Counted from the first letter of the stretch, positions 1-9,568 are shown. The stretch is DNA of 64,000 nt from G963662605 sp963662605 (GCA_963662605.1 OY759785.1:2852001-2916000); one strand, 5' to 3'. Numbers and translations: made by a program. The notes: generated from the sequence alone by a model not told the origin.

Positions 1-1601
1 CATTGAAATACCCCAATCTTTCGAACTGAAAATGTTCGCCGGGACGGGCATCAACAAGATGTGGTTCAACTTTAGCAGAAAGCACTTCTAAAGAATGTGG
101 ATTTATAGAATCTTTCCAATCACCTTCTTTTTCAGAAGCCGGGTCCTCAACCGAGAATAATCTGTCATACAATCTGACTTCAATCTCTTTTGCCGCAGAA
201 GCTGAAACCCAGTGAATCGTACCCTTTACTTTACGATTGCTTTTCTCGGAGCCGCTTTTCGTTTCAGGATCAAAGGTACAGTGAACTTCTTTTATCTCAC
301 CCGTCGTATCATCCTTAATAACACTTTCGCATTTCACGATGTACGCGTAACGTAAGCGGACTTCCTTGCCCGGAGTCAGGCGGAAAAATTTGCTCGGAGG
401 ATTCTCCATAAAATCATCCTGCTCGATATATAGTTCGCGGGTGAAAGTAACATTCCTCACGCCCATGGAGGCATCTTCGGGATTATTGATAGCTTCGAGT
501 TCTTCGCTCTGCCCTTCCGGATAATTGGTAATCACAACCTTTAAAGGACGCAAAATCGCCATCACGCGCAGCGCTTTTTTATTCAAATCCTCGCGGACAC
601 AATTTTCAAGTAATGCCACATCAATCGTGTTATCTCTTCTTGCCACGCCGATACGCTCAGCAAAATTGCGGATTGATTCAGGGGTGTACCCTCTTCTTCG
701 CAAACCCGAAATGGTCGGCATCCGCGGATCATCCCATGCTTCAACTTTTTTCTCATTTACAAGCTGTAAAAGTTTGCGCTTGCTCATAACCGTATAGGAT
801 AAATTCAAGCGTGCAAATTCGATTTGCTGCGGATGATAAATCTCAAGTTTTTCGATGAACCAGTCGTACAACGGACGATGATTTTCAAATTCGAGTGTAC
901 AGATAGAGTGAGTTATTCCTTCGATTGAGTCACAAAGCCCATGTGCCCAGTCATACATCGGGTAAATGCACCAGTCATTTCCTGTCCGGTGATGCTCTGC
1001 TTTCAGAATTCTGTACATGATAGGGTCACGCATATTCAGATTCGGCGATGCCATATCAATTTTAGCGCGTAAGGTTTTTGAACCATCGGCAAATTCACCG
1101 TTTTTCATACGGACAAATAAGTCCAAATTTTCTTCTATCGAACGATTGCGGTAAGGATTGTCTTTTCCGGGTTCGGTCAACGTTCCGCGGTATGCACGGA
1201 TTTCGTCAGGAGTAGAGTCATCAACATAAGCGAGACCCTTTTTCACAAGCTGTATTGCCCAATCGTACAGCTGTCCGAAGTAATCGGAAGCATAGAACAT
1301 CCGGTCTTCCCAATCAAACCCTAACCAGCGTACATCTTCTTTAATCGAATCAACATACTCCACATCTTCTTTCGTGGGATTTGTATCATCAAAACGGAGG
1401 TTTGTTTTGCCTTTGTACTGCTGTGCCAAACCAAAGTTCAGACAAATAGACTTTGCGTGCCCGATATGCAAATAGCCATTCGGTTCCGGAGGGAAGCGGG
1501 TGTGTACCCTTCCTTCGTATTTGTTCGTCTTTAAATCATCTTCGATTATCTCGTTGATAAAATTCAACGGTCGTTCATTATTTTTTAATTCTTCTTCCAT
1601 A
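1..1601 (-). CDS. glnS: Glutaminyl-tRNA synthetase, C-terminus cut by window edge
   Basis: Charges tRNA-Gln with glutamine in the cytoplasm (class Ic aminoacyl-tRNA synthetase). I translated this frame by eye from the ATG ending at base 1601. It opens MEEELKNNERPLNF and carries PPEPNGYLHIGHAKS with the HIGH box at residues 45-48, then FDDTNPTKEDVEYVDSI, and a KMSKS-type loop read as VMSKRK. About 533 codons lie in the window. The E. coli enzyme has roughly 554, so only the last few dozen residues are missing at the left edge. gltX lies 34 bp upstream on the same strand, so the two related synthetases are probably co-transcribed. Having GlnRS implies direct charging of tRNA-Gln and a discriminating GluRS next door (inference from the family). 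Confidence 0.96.
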
Positions 1602-1635
1602 CTGCTTCTAATGTTTATGTGAGCCGAAATCTAAT

Positions 1636-3093
1636 TTATTTTGTAATTGTTTGTGCTGCTTTGCGTACGCGTTTAACTGCTTCAGCCTGTCCGATGATAA
1701 CCACAATATCGTAAACTCCGGGGCCGCCGCCTACTCCGGAAACCGCCAGGCGCAGTGGATGGATAAGCTGTGCATGCTGAACCTGCAATTCCTCCGAAAC
1801 TTTGTTCAATGCCAGCTCATAGTCTTCCTTTGCAGGAGAAACCAATGCTTCGAAGTGATTCGCTAAAACTTCAAGATACTTACCTGATTCATCAGTCCAT
1901 CTTTTTTTAATTACCGCAGGATCGTAGCTCTCAGGTGCCGCAAAAAGATACGCACCGTTCTGCCAGATTTCCTGAATAAACGATACTCTCGGCAGCATAG
2001 CCTCAATAATTTGTTTAAGCATATCATCACTGTAATGATTACCTGCGAATGCGGATGTTAACAAACTTTCTTTAAGAAGTTCGGTCAATTCCGGCATGCT
2101 CTTCGAACGCAGATGCTCCGCGTTGAGCCAATGAAGTTTTTGCAGATCGAATACTGCTCCGGCTTTGTTCACCCTATCCAATGAGAATGCATCTATAAGT
2201 TCATTCATGTTATAGAATTCTTTATCATCGCCCGCAGTCCAACCGAGTAGAGCAACAAAATTAACGAGTGCGTCTTTTAAAAATCCTTTTGACCGGTAAT
2301 CTTCAACTGCAACATCTCCCTGCCGCTTGCTCAGTTTGGAACGGTCCGGGTTGAGCAATAAAGGCAGATGCGCAAAGGCCGGGATTTCCCATCCCAATGC
2401 GTTATATAACATGACGTGTTTGGGAGTTGAAGAAAGCCACTCTTCACCGCGAATAACATGAGTAATGTTCATCAAATGGTCATCAACTACGTTGGCGAGA
2501 TGATATGTCGGATATCCGTCACTTTTCAGTAACACCTGATCATCAATAACATCACTGGAAAACTCAATCCGCCCCCTGATCATATCATCAAAGGCAATCG
2601 TTTTCCCGGGTTCGACATTCAGCCTGATAACATACGGCATGCCGGAATCCAATTTTTCCTTTATTTCCTCGGTAGAAAGACTGAAGCAGTGCTTGTCGTA
2701 TTTCGGCTGTCCACCGCCCTTTTCAATTTCTTTACGCATAACGTCAAGGCGATCGGCGGTACAAAAACAGTAATACGCTTTTTTCTGTTCCACAAGATGA
2801 AGAGCGTAATCCTCATATATCGGCAATCTTTCCGATTGCAGATAAGGGCCATGCTCCCCCTCCTTACCCGGACCTTCGTCGTAGGTTAAGCCGCACCATT
2901 CAAGCGAGCTGATGAGATTTTCCACAGCACCTTCAACAAAGCGTTTCCGATCGGTGTCTTCAATGCGCAAAATGAACGTACCGTTATTTTTTCTGGCAAA
3001 CAGGTAATTATATAATGCGGTGCGTAAACCGCCGACATGTAAGTAGCCGGTAGGACTTGGTGCAAACCGGACTCTGGGAGTTTCGTTAATCAT
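1636..3093 (-). CDS. gltX: Glutamyl-tRNA synthetase
   Basis: Attaches glutamate to tRNA-Glu. At 485 aa it has the normal length for bacterial GluRS. The N-terminus has RFAPSPTGYLHVGGLRTAL, where HVGG (residues 19-22) is the class I HIGH box, followed by RIEDTDRKR. The KMSKS loop appears as SKLSKRQGD near residue 255. The C-terminal half is the helical anticodon-binding domain. It is the first gene of a probable gltX-glnS unit. The 31 bp upstream separate it from the hybrid-kinase gene on the same strand, with no obvious terminator between them. Nothing unusual was seen. Because glnS is adjacent, this enzyme is expected to be the discriminating type that does not mischarge tRNA-Gln. Confidence 0.98.
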   Translation of the reverse strand: MINETPRVRFAPSPTGYLHVGGLRTALYNYLFARKNNGTFILRIEDTDRKRFVEGAVENLISSLEWCGLTYDEGPGKEGEHGPYLQSERLPIYEDYALHLVEQKKAYYCFCTADRLDVMRKEIEKGGGQPKYDKHCFSLSTEEIKEKLDSGMPYVIRLNVEPGKTIAFDDMIRGRIEFSSDVIDDQVLLKSDGYPTYHLANVVDDHLMNITHVIRGEEWLSSTPKHVMLYNALGWEIPAFAHLPLLLNPDRSKLSKRQGDVAVEDYRSKGFLKDALVNFVALLGWTAGDDKEFYNMNELIDAFSLDRVNKAGAVFDLQKLHWLNAEHLRSKSMPELTELLKESLLTSAFAGNHYSDDMLKQIIEAMLPRVSFIQEIWQNGAYLFAAPESYDPAVIKKRWTDESGKYLEVLANHFEALVSPAKEDYELALNKVSEELQVQHAQLIHPLRLAVSGVGGGPGVYDIVVIIGQAEAVKRVRKAAQTITK

Positions 3094-3124
3094 TTTCGTA
3101 TGTATAAAATCCGTTAAAGAATAG

Positions 3125-5479
3125 TTAGTTACTGAATTTCATAGATGTATAGTGTTTAACTTTTTCTATGAATTCCTGACTATCAATCGGTTTCGGAATA
3201 TAATCAGTCGCTCCCGCCTCAAGACACTTCTCACGGTCGCCTTTCATGGCAAACGCGGTTAATGCAATAACCGGAGTTTCTTTGTACTCAGGAATCTGCC
3301 GGATTCTTTCAGTCGCTTCAAACCCATTCATCACAGGCATCTGCATATCCATAAGAATCAAATCGAACTCATGCTGTTTAACTTGTTCGATGGCTTCAGC
3401 ACCATTTTCAACAACGATAACATTATTAAAACTATTCTTCTTAAGAAGACGAGTGACTATGATTTGAGAGTGTTTATAATCTTCAACTAATAATATTTTC
3501 GGTGAATCCGTTTCTGTTTTCATGTCTTCCGGTGGTGTCGGCTGTTCATATCGGTTAATCATCGCGTTGATAGTATCCGCGAGATCTTCAATTTTCGTAC
3601 TTCGTTTGCTTAACAATTCCGTGAACAATCCGTCAATTTTCTGAAGATCTTCTTCAAAGTTCTCCTTACCTGTATAAATAATAATCGGGAGGTTAGCAAA
3701 TTTCGGTGATGTTTTAATTAATTTAATCAACTCAAAGCCGTTGATGTCGGGCATATCAAGGTCAATAATTGCAAGATCAAGCGGTACGTCCTTGATCATA
3801 TCCATAACCTTAATTGATCTCGATTCGGCAATAGCATTAAAGCCGACCGACTCGATAGCACTTTTTACAAGGTTCAAGGTCGGAACATCATCATCAACGC
3901 AAAGAATATTGGAATCTTTTTTCAATTTGTAGCTGGTTAATACCTCAACCAGATCTTTGTATCTGATAGGCTTTACAAAATATTCAACAGCACCCATCAT
4001 AAAAGCTTTTTGTTGCTCGGCTTCAACCGAACATACGATAACCGGTGTAAAGCGGCTGTGCTCGTCCTCGCGGATTTTTTTCAATAATTCCAAGCCGTTA
4101 ATATCAGGAAGAATAATATCCATAATGACGGCAAGATATTTTTCCTTTTGCAGCATCTGATAAGCTTTAACACCCGAGTTGATGATAAGCGGTTCATAGC
4201 CCCACTTATTCAGATAGTTGCTCAATAATTTTGATGTCGCGTAGTCGTCTTCAATAACGAGAACTTTATTTTTACCTTCAATCCTCGGAAGCGCACCAAT
4301 CTTCGCTTCAATTGGGTTTAACGATTCGTAAGGAACGCTGAAAGTAATCGCAATACCTTTCGCCTGGGAAGATGCAACTTCCAAAGTACCACCCAAGGCA
4401 TCAAGGAAGCGTTTTGCGAGCGGGAGGCTCAATACAGTAACCTGCGAGTTTTTCATAGATTTCAGATCAAGCATCGCCGTACCATTAAATACATTTGCCA
4501 GATTCTGAATAGGAAGTATGGTACCCTTGTTTGTCATCCGGACAACGATTTTACTTTGAGCGCCTACTGAAATGGAAATATTTATTTTCCCGGCTTCGGT
4601 AATATTGACTAAGAATTGTGTAAACTGCTGCAAAATGTATTTAATCTTAATCACATCGGATTTGATATTTTCGGGAAGCGATTTATCAACTTGTTTTTCG
4701 ATAACAACGCCAGTTGGCAAAGTTTTTGCGGAGAATTGAGCAAGTACTTCGTCAACTACATCATTCATCTGCACGAGCGAAGTATTATATGCTAAAATTC
4801 CTGCTTCGGATTTCGAATAATCAACAAAGTCATTGATCAAAGAGAGCATTTTTTGAGCATTCTCTTTCAGAGTAATTACATATTCTGATTGCGCTGAGGT
4901 CAATTTCTCATCGCCCAGCAAAGATGCAAATCCTACAATACTGTTTGTCGGTGTTCTAAATTCATTTGCGGCTTCAACAATAAACTTGCCAAAAGATGCT
5001 TTTTCATGAATATTCTTGGTGTCCAACGATTCAAGGGCACTGAGTATAAACTGACCGGTAATTTTGAAAAAATCTTTTTCCGCCGGTGTAAAGGGGGTTT
5101 TATTGGCTAATTTTAAGAGGTAACGCTCGTTATCACCAACAACCAGATTCAGGCAGCATTCATGGAACCCGGCTTCCGCAGAGTGGATTTCACAAGTGGG
5201 GCTTGATAAGAATTCGAAGTTCTCGGACTCTTTCTTAAGAAGTTTGCAGTTTGAGCATTCATAGACTGAATGCATTTGGAGCGTCTTTTTTGCAGATGCC
5301 GATTTACCGACCAGAAACAGTTTCTTGCTTTCATTAACCTTAAAAACTACGGCCGAATGAAATTGAAACTCTTCACAAATAAATTCACAAAATTGTTCAA
5401 AAAACTCCGGAGTCCCCTTCCCGGCCATTACCTTTAAGTCGTTAAACCGGGAGATAAACTTAAGATTTGACGTTAACAT
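3125..5479 (-). CDS. Degenerate hybrid histidine kinase with three receiver domains
   Basis: 784 aa, no membrane segment, so cytoplasmic. Order: GAF-like N-terminus (about 1-155, Cys-rich around 75-110), HisKA-like helix pair (160-225), degraded HATPase region (about 270-385), then receivers at about 404-515, 523-640 and 660-775. All three receivers keep the phospho-acceptor Asp (D454, D573, D711); receivers 1 and 3 keep the conserved Lys (K503, K763). The kinase core looks dead. The H-box reads AANEFRTPTNS with Asn172 where the phosphorylated His should be. The N-box and the DxGxG ATP-binding motif (here MTNKGTILP) are also lost. It may act as a phosphate sink or scaffold, or as a receiver module fed by other kinases (inference). 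It is transcribed divergently from the Lys/Ala-rich protein and the OmpR-type regulator. Confidence 0.9.
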   Translation of the reverse strand: MLTSNLKFISRFNDLKVMAGKGTPEFFEQFCEFICEEFQFHSAVVFKVNESKKLFLVGKSASAKKTLQMHSVYECSNCKLLKKESENFEFLSSPTCEIHSAEAGFHECCLNLVVGDNERYLLKLANKTPFTPAEKDFFKITGQFILSALESLDTKNIHEKASFGKFIVEAANEFRTPTNSIVGFASLLGDEKLTSAQSEYVITLKENAQKMLSLINDFVDYSKSEAGILAYNTSLVQMNDVVDEVLAQFSAKTLPTGVVIEKQVDKSLPENIKSDVIKIKYILQQFTQFLVNITEAGKINISISVGAQSKIVVRMTNKGTILPIQNLANVFNGTAMLDLKSMKNSQVTVLSLPLAKRFLDALGGTLEVASSQAKGIAITFSVPYESLNPIEAKIGALPRIEGKNKVLVIEDDYATSKLLSNYLNKWGYEPLIINSGVKAYQMLQKEKYLAVIMDIILPDINGLELLKKIREDEHSRFTPVIVCSVEAEQQKAFMMGAVEYFVKPIRYKDLVEVLTSYKLKKDSNILCVDDDVPTLNLVKSAIESVGFNAIAESRSIKVMDMIKDVPLDLAIIDLDMPDINGFELIKLIKTSPKFANLPIIIYTGKENFEEDLQKIDGLFTELLSKRSTKIEDLADTINAMINRYEQPTPPEDMKTETDSPKILLVEDYKHSQIIVTRLLKKNSFNNVIVVENGAEAIEQVKQHEFDLILMDMQMPVMNGFEATERIRQIPEYKETPVIALTAFAMKGDREKCLEAGATDYIPKPIDSQEFIEKVKHYTSMKFSN

Positions 5480-5754
5480 ACTGCAAAAACTTTACGTGAT
5501 TATTGAGATACGCCAAATATATGAAAAACGGCACATAAATAAAACTTTTAGCGAAGTAAATAATTCCTTTAGTTTACTTAAACGGTGCAGATTCCCGACA
5601 CCGGGGATAAAAGAAGCTCATAATACATTAATTTTTTTTAATAATTATTTTTTATACCGGCAGAATAGCGAGCCAAGTTTTTCATTACTTTATCTTATGA
5701 AGATATTTAAAATTGTGTCTTCCGTAATTATACACTAATAACCAAGGAGTATTT

Positions 5755-6183
5755 ATGAAAAGATTCTTAGCTTTATTGATCGTGACCGGAATATTAACTT
5801 CGGGAGTCTTTGCTCAGACTGATATTCTGAAGAAAAAAGAAACAGCTGTTAAAGCAGCTACAACAAAAGTTGAAGCTAAAGCCGATAAGGCAATCAAAAA
5901 AGCTGACGAAAAAGTCACAGTTAAAGCTGACAAAGCTATAAAAAAAGCCGGTGATGCCGCTGATAAAGCAAAGGTTAAAGCCGATAAAGCAAAAGTTAAA
6001 GCTGTAAAGGCTACAGATAAAGCAGCAAAGTCCGTTGATAAAGCAAAAGCAGATAAAGTAAAAGTCGTAAAAAAAGCTGGTGATGCCGCTGATAAAGCAG
6101 CTGTAAAAGCTGATAAGACAGCAAAAGCCGCCAAGGATAAACACAAAAAAGTTAAAGACGCTGTAAAAGAAGTAACCAAATAA
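5755..6183 (+). CDS. Exported Lys/Ala-rich low-complexity protein
   Basis: 142 aa. It has a clear signal peptide (MKRFLALLIVTGILTSGVFA, likely cut before Gln21). The rest is almost entirely Lys, Ala, Asp and Val in repeats of the form KADKA; KKAGDAADKA occurs twice (near residues 64 and 107). The composition predicts one long, strongly basic helix resembling histone-H1 tails or bacterial KA-rich proteins, but exported. It has a good ribosome site (AAGGAG at 5743-5748) and its own terminator just downstream. No catalytic motif is visible and I do not assign a function. Possibilities are binding to anionic polymers, peptidoglycan or extracellular DNA (speculation). The repeated codons also create long open frames on the opposite strand, which I regard as composition artefacts. 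Confidence 0.85.
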   Translation: MKRFLALLIVTGILTSGVFAQTDILKKKETAVKAATTKVEAKADKAIKKADEKVTVKADKAIKKAGDAADKAKVKADKAKVKAVKATDKAAKSVDKAKADKVKVVKKAGDAADKAAVKADKTAKAAKDKHKKVKDAVKEVTK

Positions 6184-6207
6184 TCAGATATTCATTAAAA
6201 TTTATTA

Positions 6208-6235
6208 AAAAAGGAGGGTTATTACTCTCCTTTTT
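6208..6235 (+). terminator. Rho-independent terminator after the Lys/Ala-rich gene
   Basis: A 12-bp stem (6208-6219 with 6224-6235, one G-T wobble) with a 4-nt loop ends in five T residues. It starts 25 bp after the stop codon and ends only 4 bp before the first possible start codon of the response regulator. GGAGGG inside the stem looks like a Shine-Dalgarno sequence but sits 20 nt or more from either start, so I read it as part of the hairpin. Confidence 0.75.
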
Positions 6236-6250
6236 ATTATGTTCGGGAAT

Positions 6251-6922
6251 ATGAAATTACTATTAGTCGAAGACGAAAAAAAGGTCGCCTCTTTCATTAA
6301 GAAAGGGCTTGAAGAAGAGTTCTATAACGTTGACATTGCTCACAATGGCAATGAAGGCGCTGCATTGGCCTTGCAAAAGGAATATGATTTAATTATTCTT
6401 GATATCATGCTTCCATACAAAGATGGAATTACTATTACAAAGGAACTACGGGGTCAAAAGATCACCACTCCTATACTGCTGCTCACTGCAAAAGACAAAG
6501 TACAGGATAAAGTTGAGGGGCTGGATGCCGGAGCGGATGACTATCTTACAAAGCCGTTCGATTTTGAAGAGCTTATTGCCCGTGTACGTGCCTTGCTTAG
6601 AAGAACTGAGAATGAAAAGACACTTATTCTGAAGATTAAGCACCTCCATCTTGATACTCAAACCCACAAACTCAAAATCGGCAATGACGTCATAGACCTC
6701 ACACCTAAAGAATATTCAATTTTGGAATTCCTTATGCGAAATAAGAATAAGGTCGTCTCCCGGACCAAGCTTACACAGCATGTTTACGAGTATAACTTCG
6801 ATCCCGATACAAACGTGATTGATGTGTATATTAATAAGCTCCGCAGTAAAATTGAAAGCGATTCAGGAAAAGAAATCATTCAAACCGTTCGCGGCGTGGG
6901 CTATATTATTAAAGATGAATAG
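6251..6922 (+). CDS. OmpR/PhoB-family response regulator (orphan)
   Basis: Two-component output protein. The N-terminal receiver begins MKLLLVEDEKKVASF, with acidic residues VEDE, the phospho-acceptor Asp in LIILDIMLP and the conserved Lys in DDYLTKPF. A C-terminal winged-helix DNA-binding domain follows (LTPKEYSILEFLMRN, then VIDVYINKLRSKIE and TVRGVGYI). I prefer the ATG at 6251 because family members begin at this Met. An in-frame ATG at 6239 would add MFGN. Neither has a convincing ribosome site. No histidine kinase gene is adjacent. The only kinase-like gene nearby (3125-5479) is divergent and lacks the phospho-acceptor His. It resembles the CusR/CopR subgroup in general layout, but the sequence does not settle the ligand or regulon. 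Confidence 0.95.
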   Translation: MKLLLVEDEKKVASFIKKGLEEEFYNVDIAHNGNEGAALALQKEYDLIILDIMLPYKDGITITKELRGQKITTPILLLTAKDKVQDKVEGLDAGADDYLTKPFDFEELIARVRALLRRTENEKTLILKIKHLHLDTQTHKLKIGNDVIDLTPKEYSILEFLMRNKNKVVSRTKLTQHVYEYNFDPDTNVIDVYINKLRSKIESDSGKEIIQTVRGVGYIIKDE

Positions 6923-6950
6923 CGCTTTACACAATTCGATTTAAAATGAA

Positions 6951-6978
6951 AAGACCGCTTTGAGGCGGTCTTTTTTTT
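6951..6978 (+). terminator. Terminator between convergent regulator and CotH genes
   Basis: Perfect 8-bp stem AAGACCGC/GCGGTCTT (6951-6958 with 6965-6972) followed by a run of T through 6978. It lies 28 bp after the regulator stop and 16 bp before the end of the convergent CotH gene. The opposite strand has a weaker T-rich tail, so it may work both ways. Confidence 0.85.
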
Positions 6979-6994
6979 ATATTGCAATCAAAAA

Positions 6995-9331
6995 CTATTT
7001 CAGCAGCTGCAACTTAATACATTTCATACCGGCGTTTGTTTTGAGCACTGCGAAATAAATCCCGGATGCCAGATTACGGCCGGAAAACCGCACTGAATGT
7101 TCCCCTGCTGTCTGTACTCCTGAGAACAGATTACCTACTTCATTTCCCACAATATCATATACCTTCAGAGAAACAGAGCCGCTGTTTGCCAGTGAATATG
7201 ATATTATTGTTTCCGGATTAAACGGATTGGGGTAGTTTTGTTTCAGCGAGAATTCATTTATCGTCAGTTTCTCCTTAACCTCTGTGACGAAGTTTGGAGC
7301 CCCTGGTGTAGGATACAAATATCTCCATATACTTCCTCCATCCGGTAACCGCCCATAGGAAATATTTGTAGTTTGAGGGCCAAATGTTATAGAGTCAATT
7401 ATGGTACTGCCGTTCGTATCTACAAGAGCAATGTATTCACCTGATTTACTTAATTTGAAACCCGCGTGTAATGCGCCCTGAGTGGGCTGCTCATCACACC
7501 ACACCACGACAAATGCACCCGGAGCTAACGGCAATGAAGCACTCCCGAATCTCCATTTTTTCAAATTAGATGCGTTATCTGTCATATACTTATTTGCCAG
7601 ATTCACCGTATCATCTGTCGGGTTATACAATTCAATGAAGTCGTCAAATTCACCTGCGCCATCCGGAAACATGGTATTATCAGCAAGAAACTCGTTAACA
7701 ACGACGTGGGTTGAAGGGCTTACCGCCTTTACGGTTAATGGACTTCTTCTCGGATACGTTTGAGCAACAGATGTACTGTCAGTCGCAACTATTGAAACCG
7801 TTCCACCGCCCTGAAACCCTAATGGAGGTATGGTGCCTGTGTACCGGTCATAGTCTTCAGGGTTAAGAGAGTTGCTGACCGGAGAATATTGCATCGGATA
7901 TGTTTGGGATGTTCCTGAACCGGCAGGCGTATATTTTATTGCAACGGATTTCAGTCCTGATTCATCATACGCGTATGCAGTTACTTTGATTGAGTCAGTA
8001 GGTAACGGACTTTTCGTGTTTAACGAAATATTGTATACTAAAGGGTTCGCTGTTTGATAAGCAAGTTGCGATGCCGTTGCGGTATACCGCAGGTTTATAT
8101 ACTGCTTAAGTCCGTTTTTAATGTGCTGATTTGAAAATGACGAAGCGGAATATGAATTCGTAAACTGGTCTACCGTGAAGCCATAATCTTTTGTTCTGAA
8201 AGTATCGGCAATTGCAGCAGATGTAATCATGTTCTTTAATGAATCAATATGGGTTTCCCAGTTATTCAGTTTAAAGACCTTTTCATTGATCAGCCGCATA
8301 TAATGGGTATAGAGATTCCTATACTGCTTATTCGCGATGAATTTTTCAGCAAGCGGACGCGACCCGGATGAAGCTTTATTCCAGCTATAAATATTCGAAC
8401 TCGACCATGTAACGCCGAACCAGTCTACTCCGTAGGCATTATCTTCATCATACGGAATTATGTGGAAAATACTTTTTGCCGGTTCATGATAGAGATAGTA
8501 ATTATTCATCAGCGACCAGTATGAGTCCCAGCTTCCGACCTCGACATGCAAGGCTAAATACTTTGCGACTTCCTGTAATGCAATAACATCCTCTAAAGAA
8601 TCGGGTAATGCTGCATCCGAAACATTATTCAGGATATTGATAAGTCTCACCAATTTCGTAAAGTCCTGGACATCATCATTAGTCTTGAGTTCATATGCCG
8701 GCACCCCGTTATTATCAAGTTTTCTGTATAGCGATGTGTCACTTCCCAGCCATTTCAAATCAGCCGGATACAAACACTTCCATAAATTACCGGAGAAATC
8801 CCGGTAATTCTTTTTCAGGAACTCATCATCAATTTGCTCAACGGAAATATACAACCCGTAATAGGCACCGTTAATATACACCTGTATGTGGCTTGCCCTG
8901 CTTGCAATGAGCCCGATCTTTCGGGATAGGTCGAAGGTCAATTTGCTGCGAACGATAGAAGGATCGTTATGCTCACCATTCAGGTTCAAATCCTTTACAC
9001 CATGAAAGGTTCTTCCCTTAATAAAGGAATTAAACTCAACTTTGAACGATTTTTTCCCGGCATTACGCGAGGTATTCCCTCTCAGCCGGAAGCCTACCGA
9101 ATCCACAGTCTCGTCAAGCCACACATTCTTAAAGTGTACGGATGCAACATGTTCGGAATCACTAGATGGATTATCGTAAATGAACTTCAGACTGGCAGGC
9201 GGAACTGTAATGTCTATGCGGGCAAGCACGGAATCGTTATAAACTTTCCAGCTGTCGTCTGTTGTTTGGGCTTTTACCACAATAGTGAGTAAAGCAAAAC
9301 TAAAAATCAGTAGGCTTTTTCTGAATAACAT
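6995..9331 (-). CDS. Secreted CotH-family protein with lamin-tail domain and T9SS sorting signal
   Basis: 778 aa. Signal peptide (MLFRKSLLIFSFALLTIVVKA), then a CotH-type region (about 30-440) recognised by FRLRGNTSRNAGKKSFKVEF, DLNLNGEHNDPSIVRSKL, YGLYISVEQIDDEFLKKNY and IPYDEDNAYGVDW. CotH proteins are protein kinases of the spore coat and of many secreted bacterial proteins. An Ig-like region follows, then a lamin-tail domain (about 545-665, VVNEFLADN, DDFIELYNPTDDTVNL), often found on secreted or surface proteins. The last 80 residues are a type A T9SS sorting domain (LKQNYPNPFNPETIISYSL, then VYDIVGNEV, ending IKLQLLK). The protein should cross the outer membrane by type IX secretion and be released or surface-anchored. 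The target of any kinase activity is unknown. Confidence 0.92.
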   Translation of the reverse strand: MLFRKSLLIFSFALLTIVVKAQTTDDSWKVYNDSVLARIDITVPPASLKFIYDNPSSDSEHVASVHFKNVWLDETVDSVGFRLRGNTSRNAGKKSFKVEFNSFIKGRTFHGVKDLNLNGEHNDPSIVRSKLTFDLSRKIGLIASRASHIQVYINGAYYGLYISVEQIDDEFLKKNYRDFSGNLWKCLYPADLKWLGSDTSLYRKLDNNGVPAYELKTNDDVQDFTKLVRLINILNNVSDAALPDSLEDVIALQEVAKYLALHVEVGSWDSYWSLMNNYYLYHEPAKSIFHIIPYDEDNAYGVDWFGVTWSSSNIYSWNKASSGSRPLAEKFIANKQYRNLYTHYMRLINEKVFKLNNWETHIDSLKNMITSAAIADTFRTKDYGFTVDQFTNSYSASSFSNQHIKNGLKQYINLRYTATASQLAYQTANPLVYNISLNTKSPLPTDSIKVTAYAYDESGLKSVAIKYTPAGSGTSQTYPMQYSPVSNSLNPEDYDRYTGTIPPLGFQGGGTVSIVATDSTSVAQTYPRRSPLTVKAVSPSTHVVVNEFLADNTMFPDGAGEFDDFIELYNPTDDTVNLANKYMTDNASNLKKWRFGSASLPLAPGAFVVVWCDEQPTQGALHAGFKLSKSGEYIALVDTNGSTIIDSITFGPQTTNISYGRLPDGGSIWRYLYPTPGAPNFVTEVKEKLTINEFSLKQNYPNPFNPETIISYSLANSGSVSLKVYDIVGNEVGNLFSGVQTAGEHSVRFSGRNLASGIYFAVLKTNAGMKCIKLQLLK

Positions 9332-9568
9332 GGGTTGATATTCTTATTATTAATAATTTATAATGAGAAATATACTTCATCCACAGACTATTTCATATAG
9401 AAAAAAAGTAAATTGTATCGCCATTAAAGTTAACGAAATTGGACGGCTTGAAGAGAGCTTTACCCGAAAAAAAGGGCTTAAGAATTTATTTATGTACATT
9501 ATTCCTGTCCTGAAGCGACAGTATTTGAAAGCGCACCTATCAAGTAACGGTATGAGGATGACTGTTAC

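Noticed and set aside
5794..6179. Two open frames of 116 and 121 codons on the minus strand
   Set aside because: They are created by the repetitive Lys/Ala codons of the real plus-strand gene (AAA/GCT reversed gives TTT/AGC). Their Phe/Cys- and Ala/Ser/Thr-rich translations are mirror artefacts, with no ribosome site.
6213..6218. GGAGGG as ribosome site of the response regulator
   Set aside because: It is 20-32 nt from the candidate starts and fully paired within the terminator stem.
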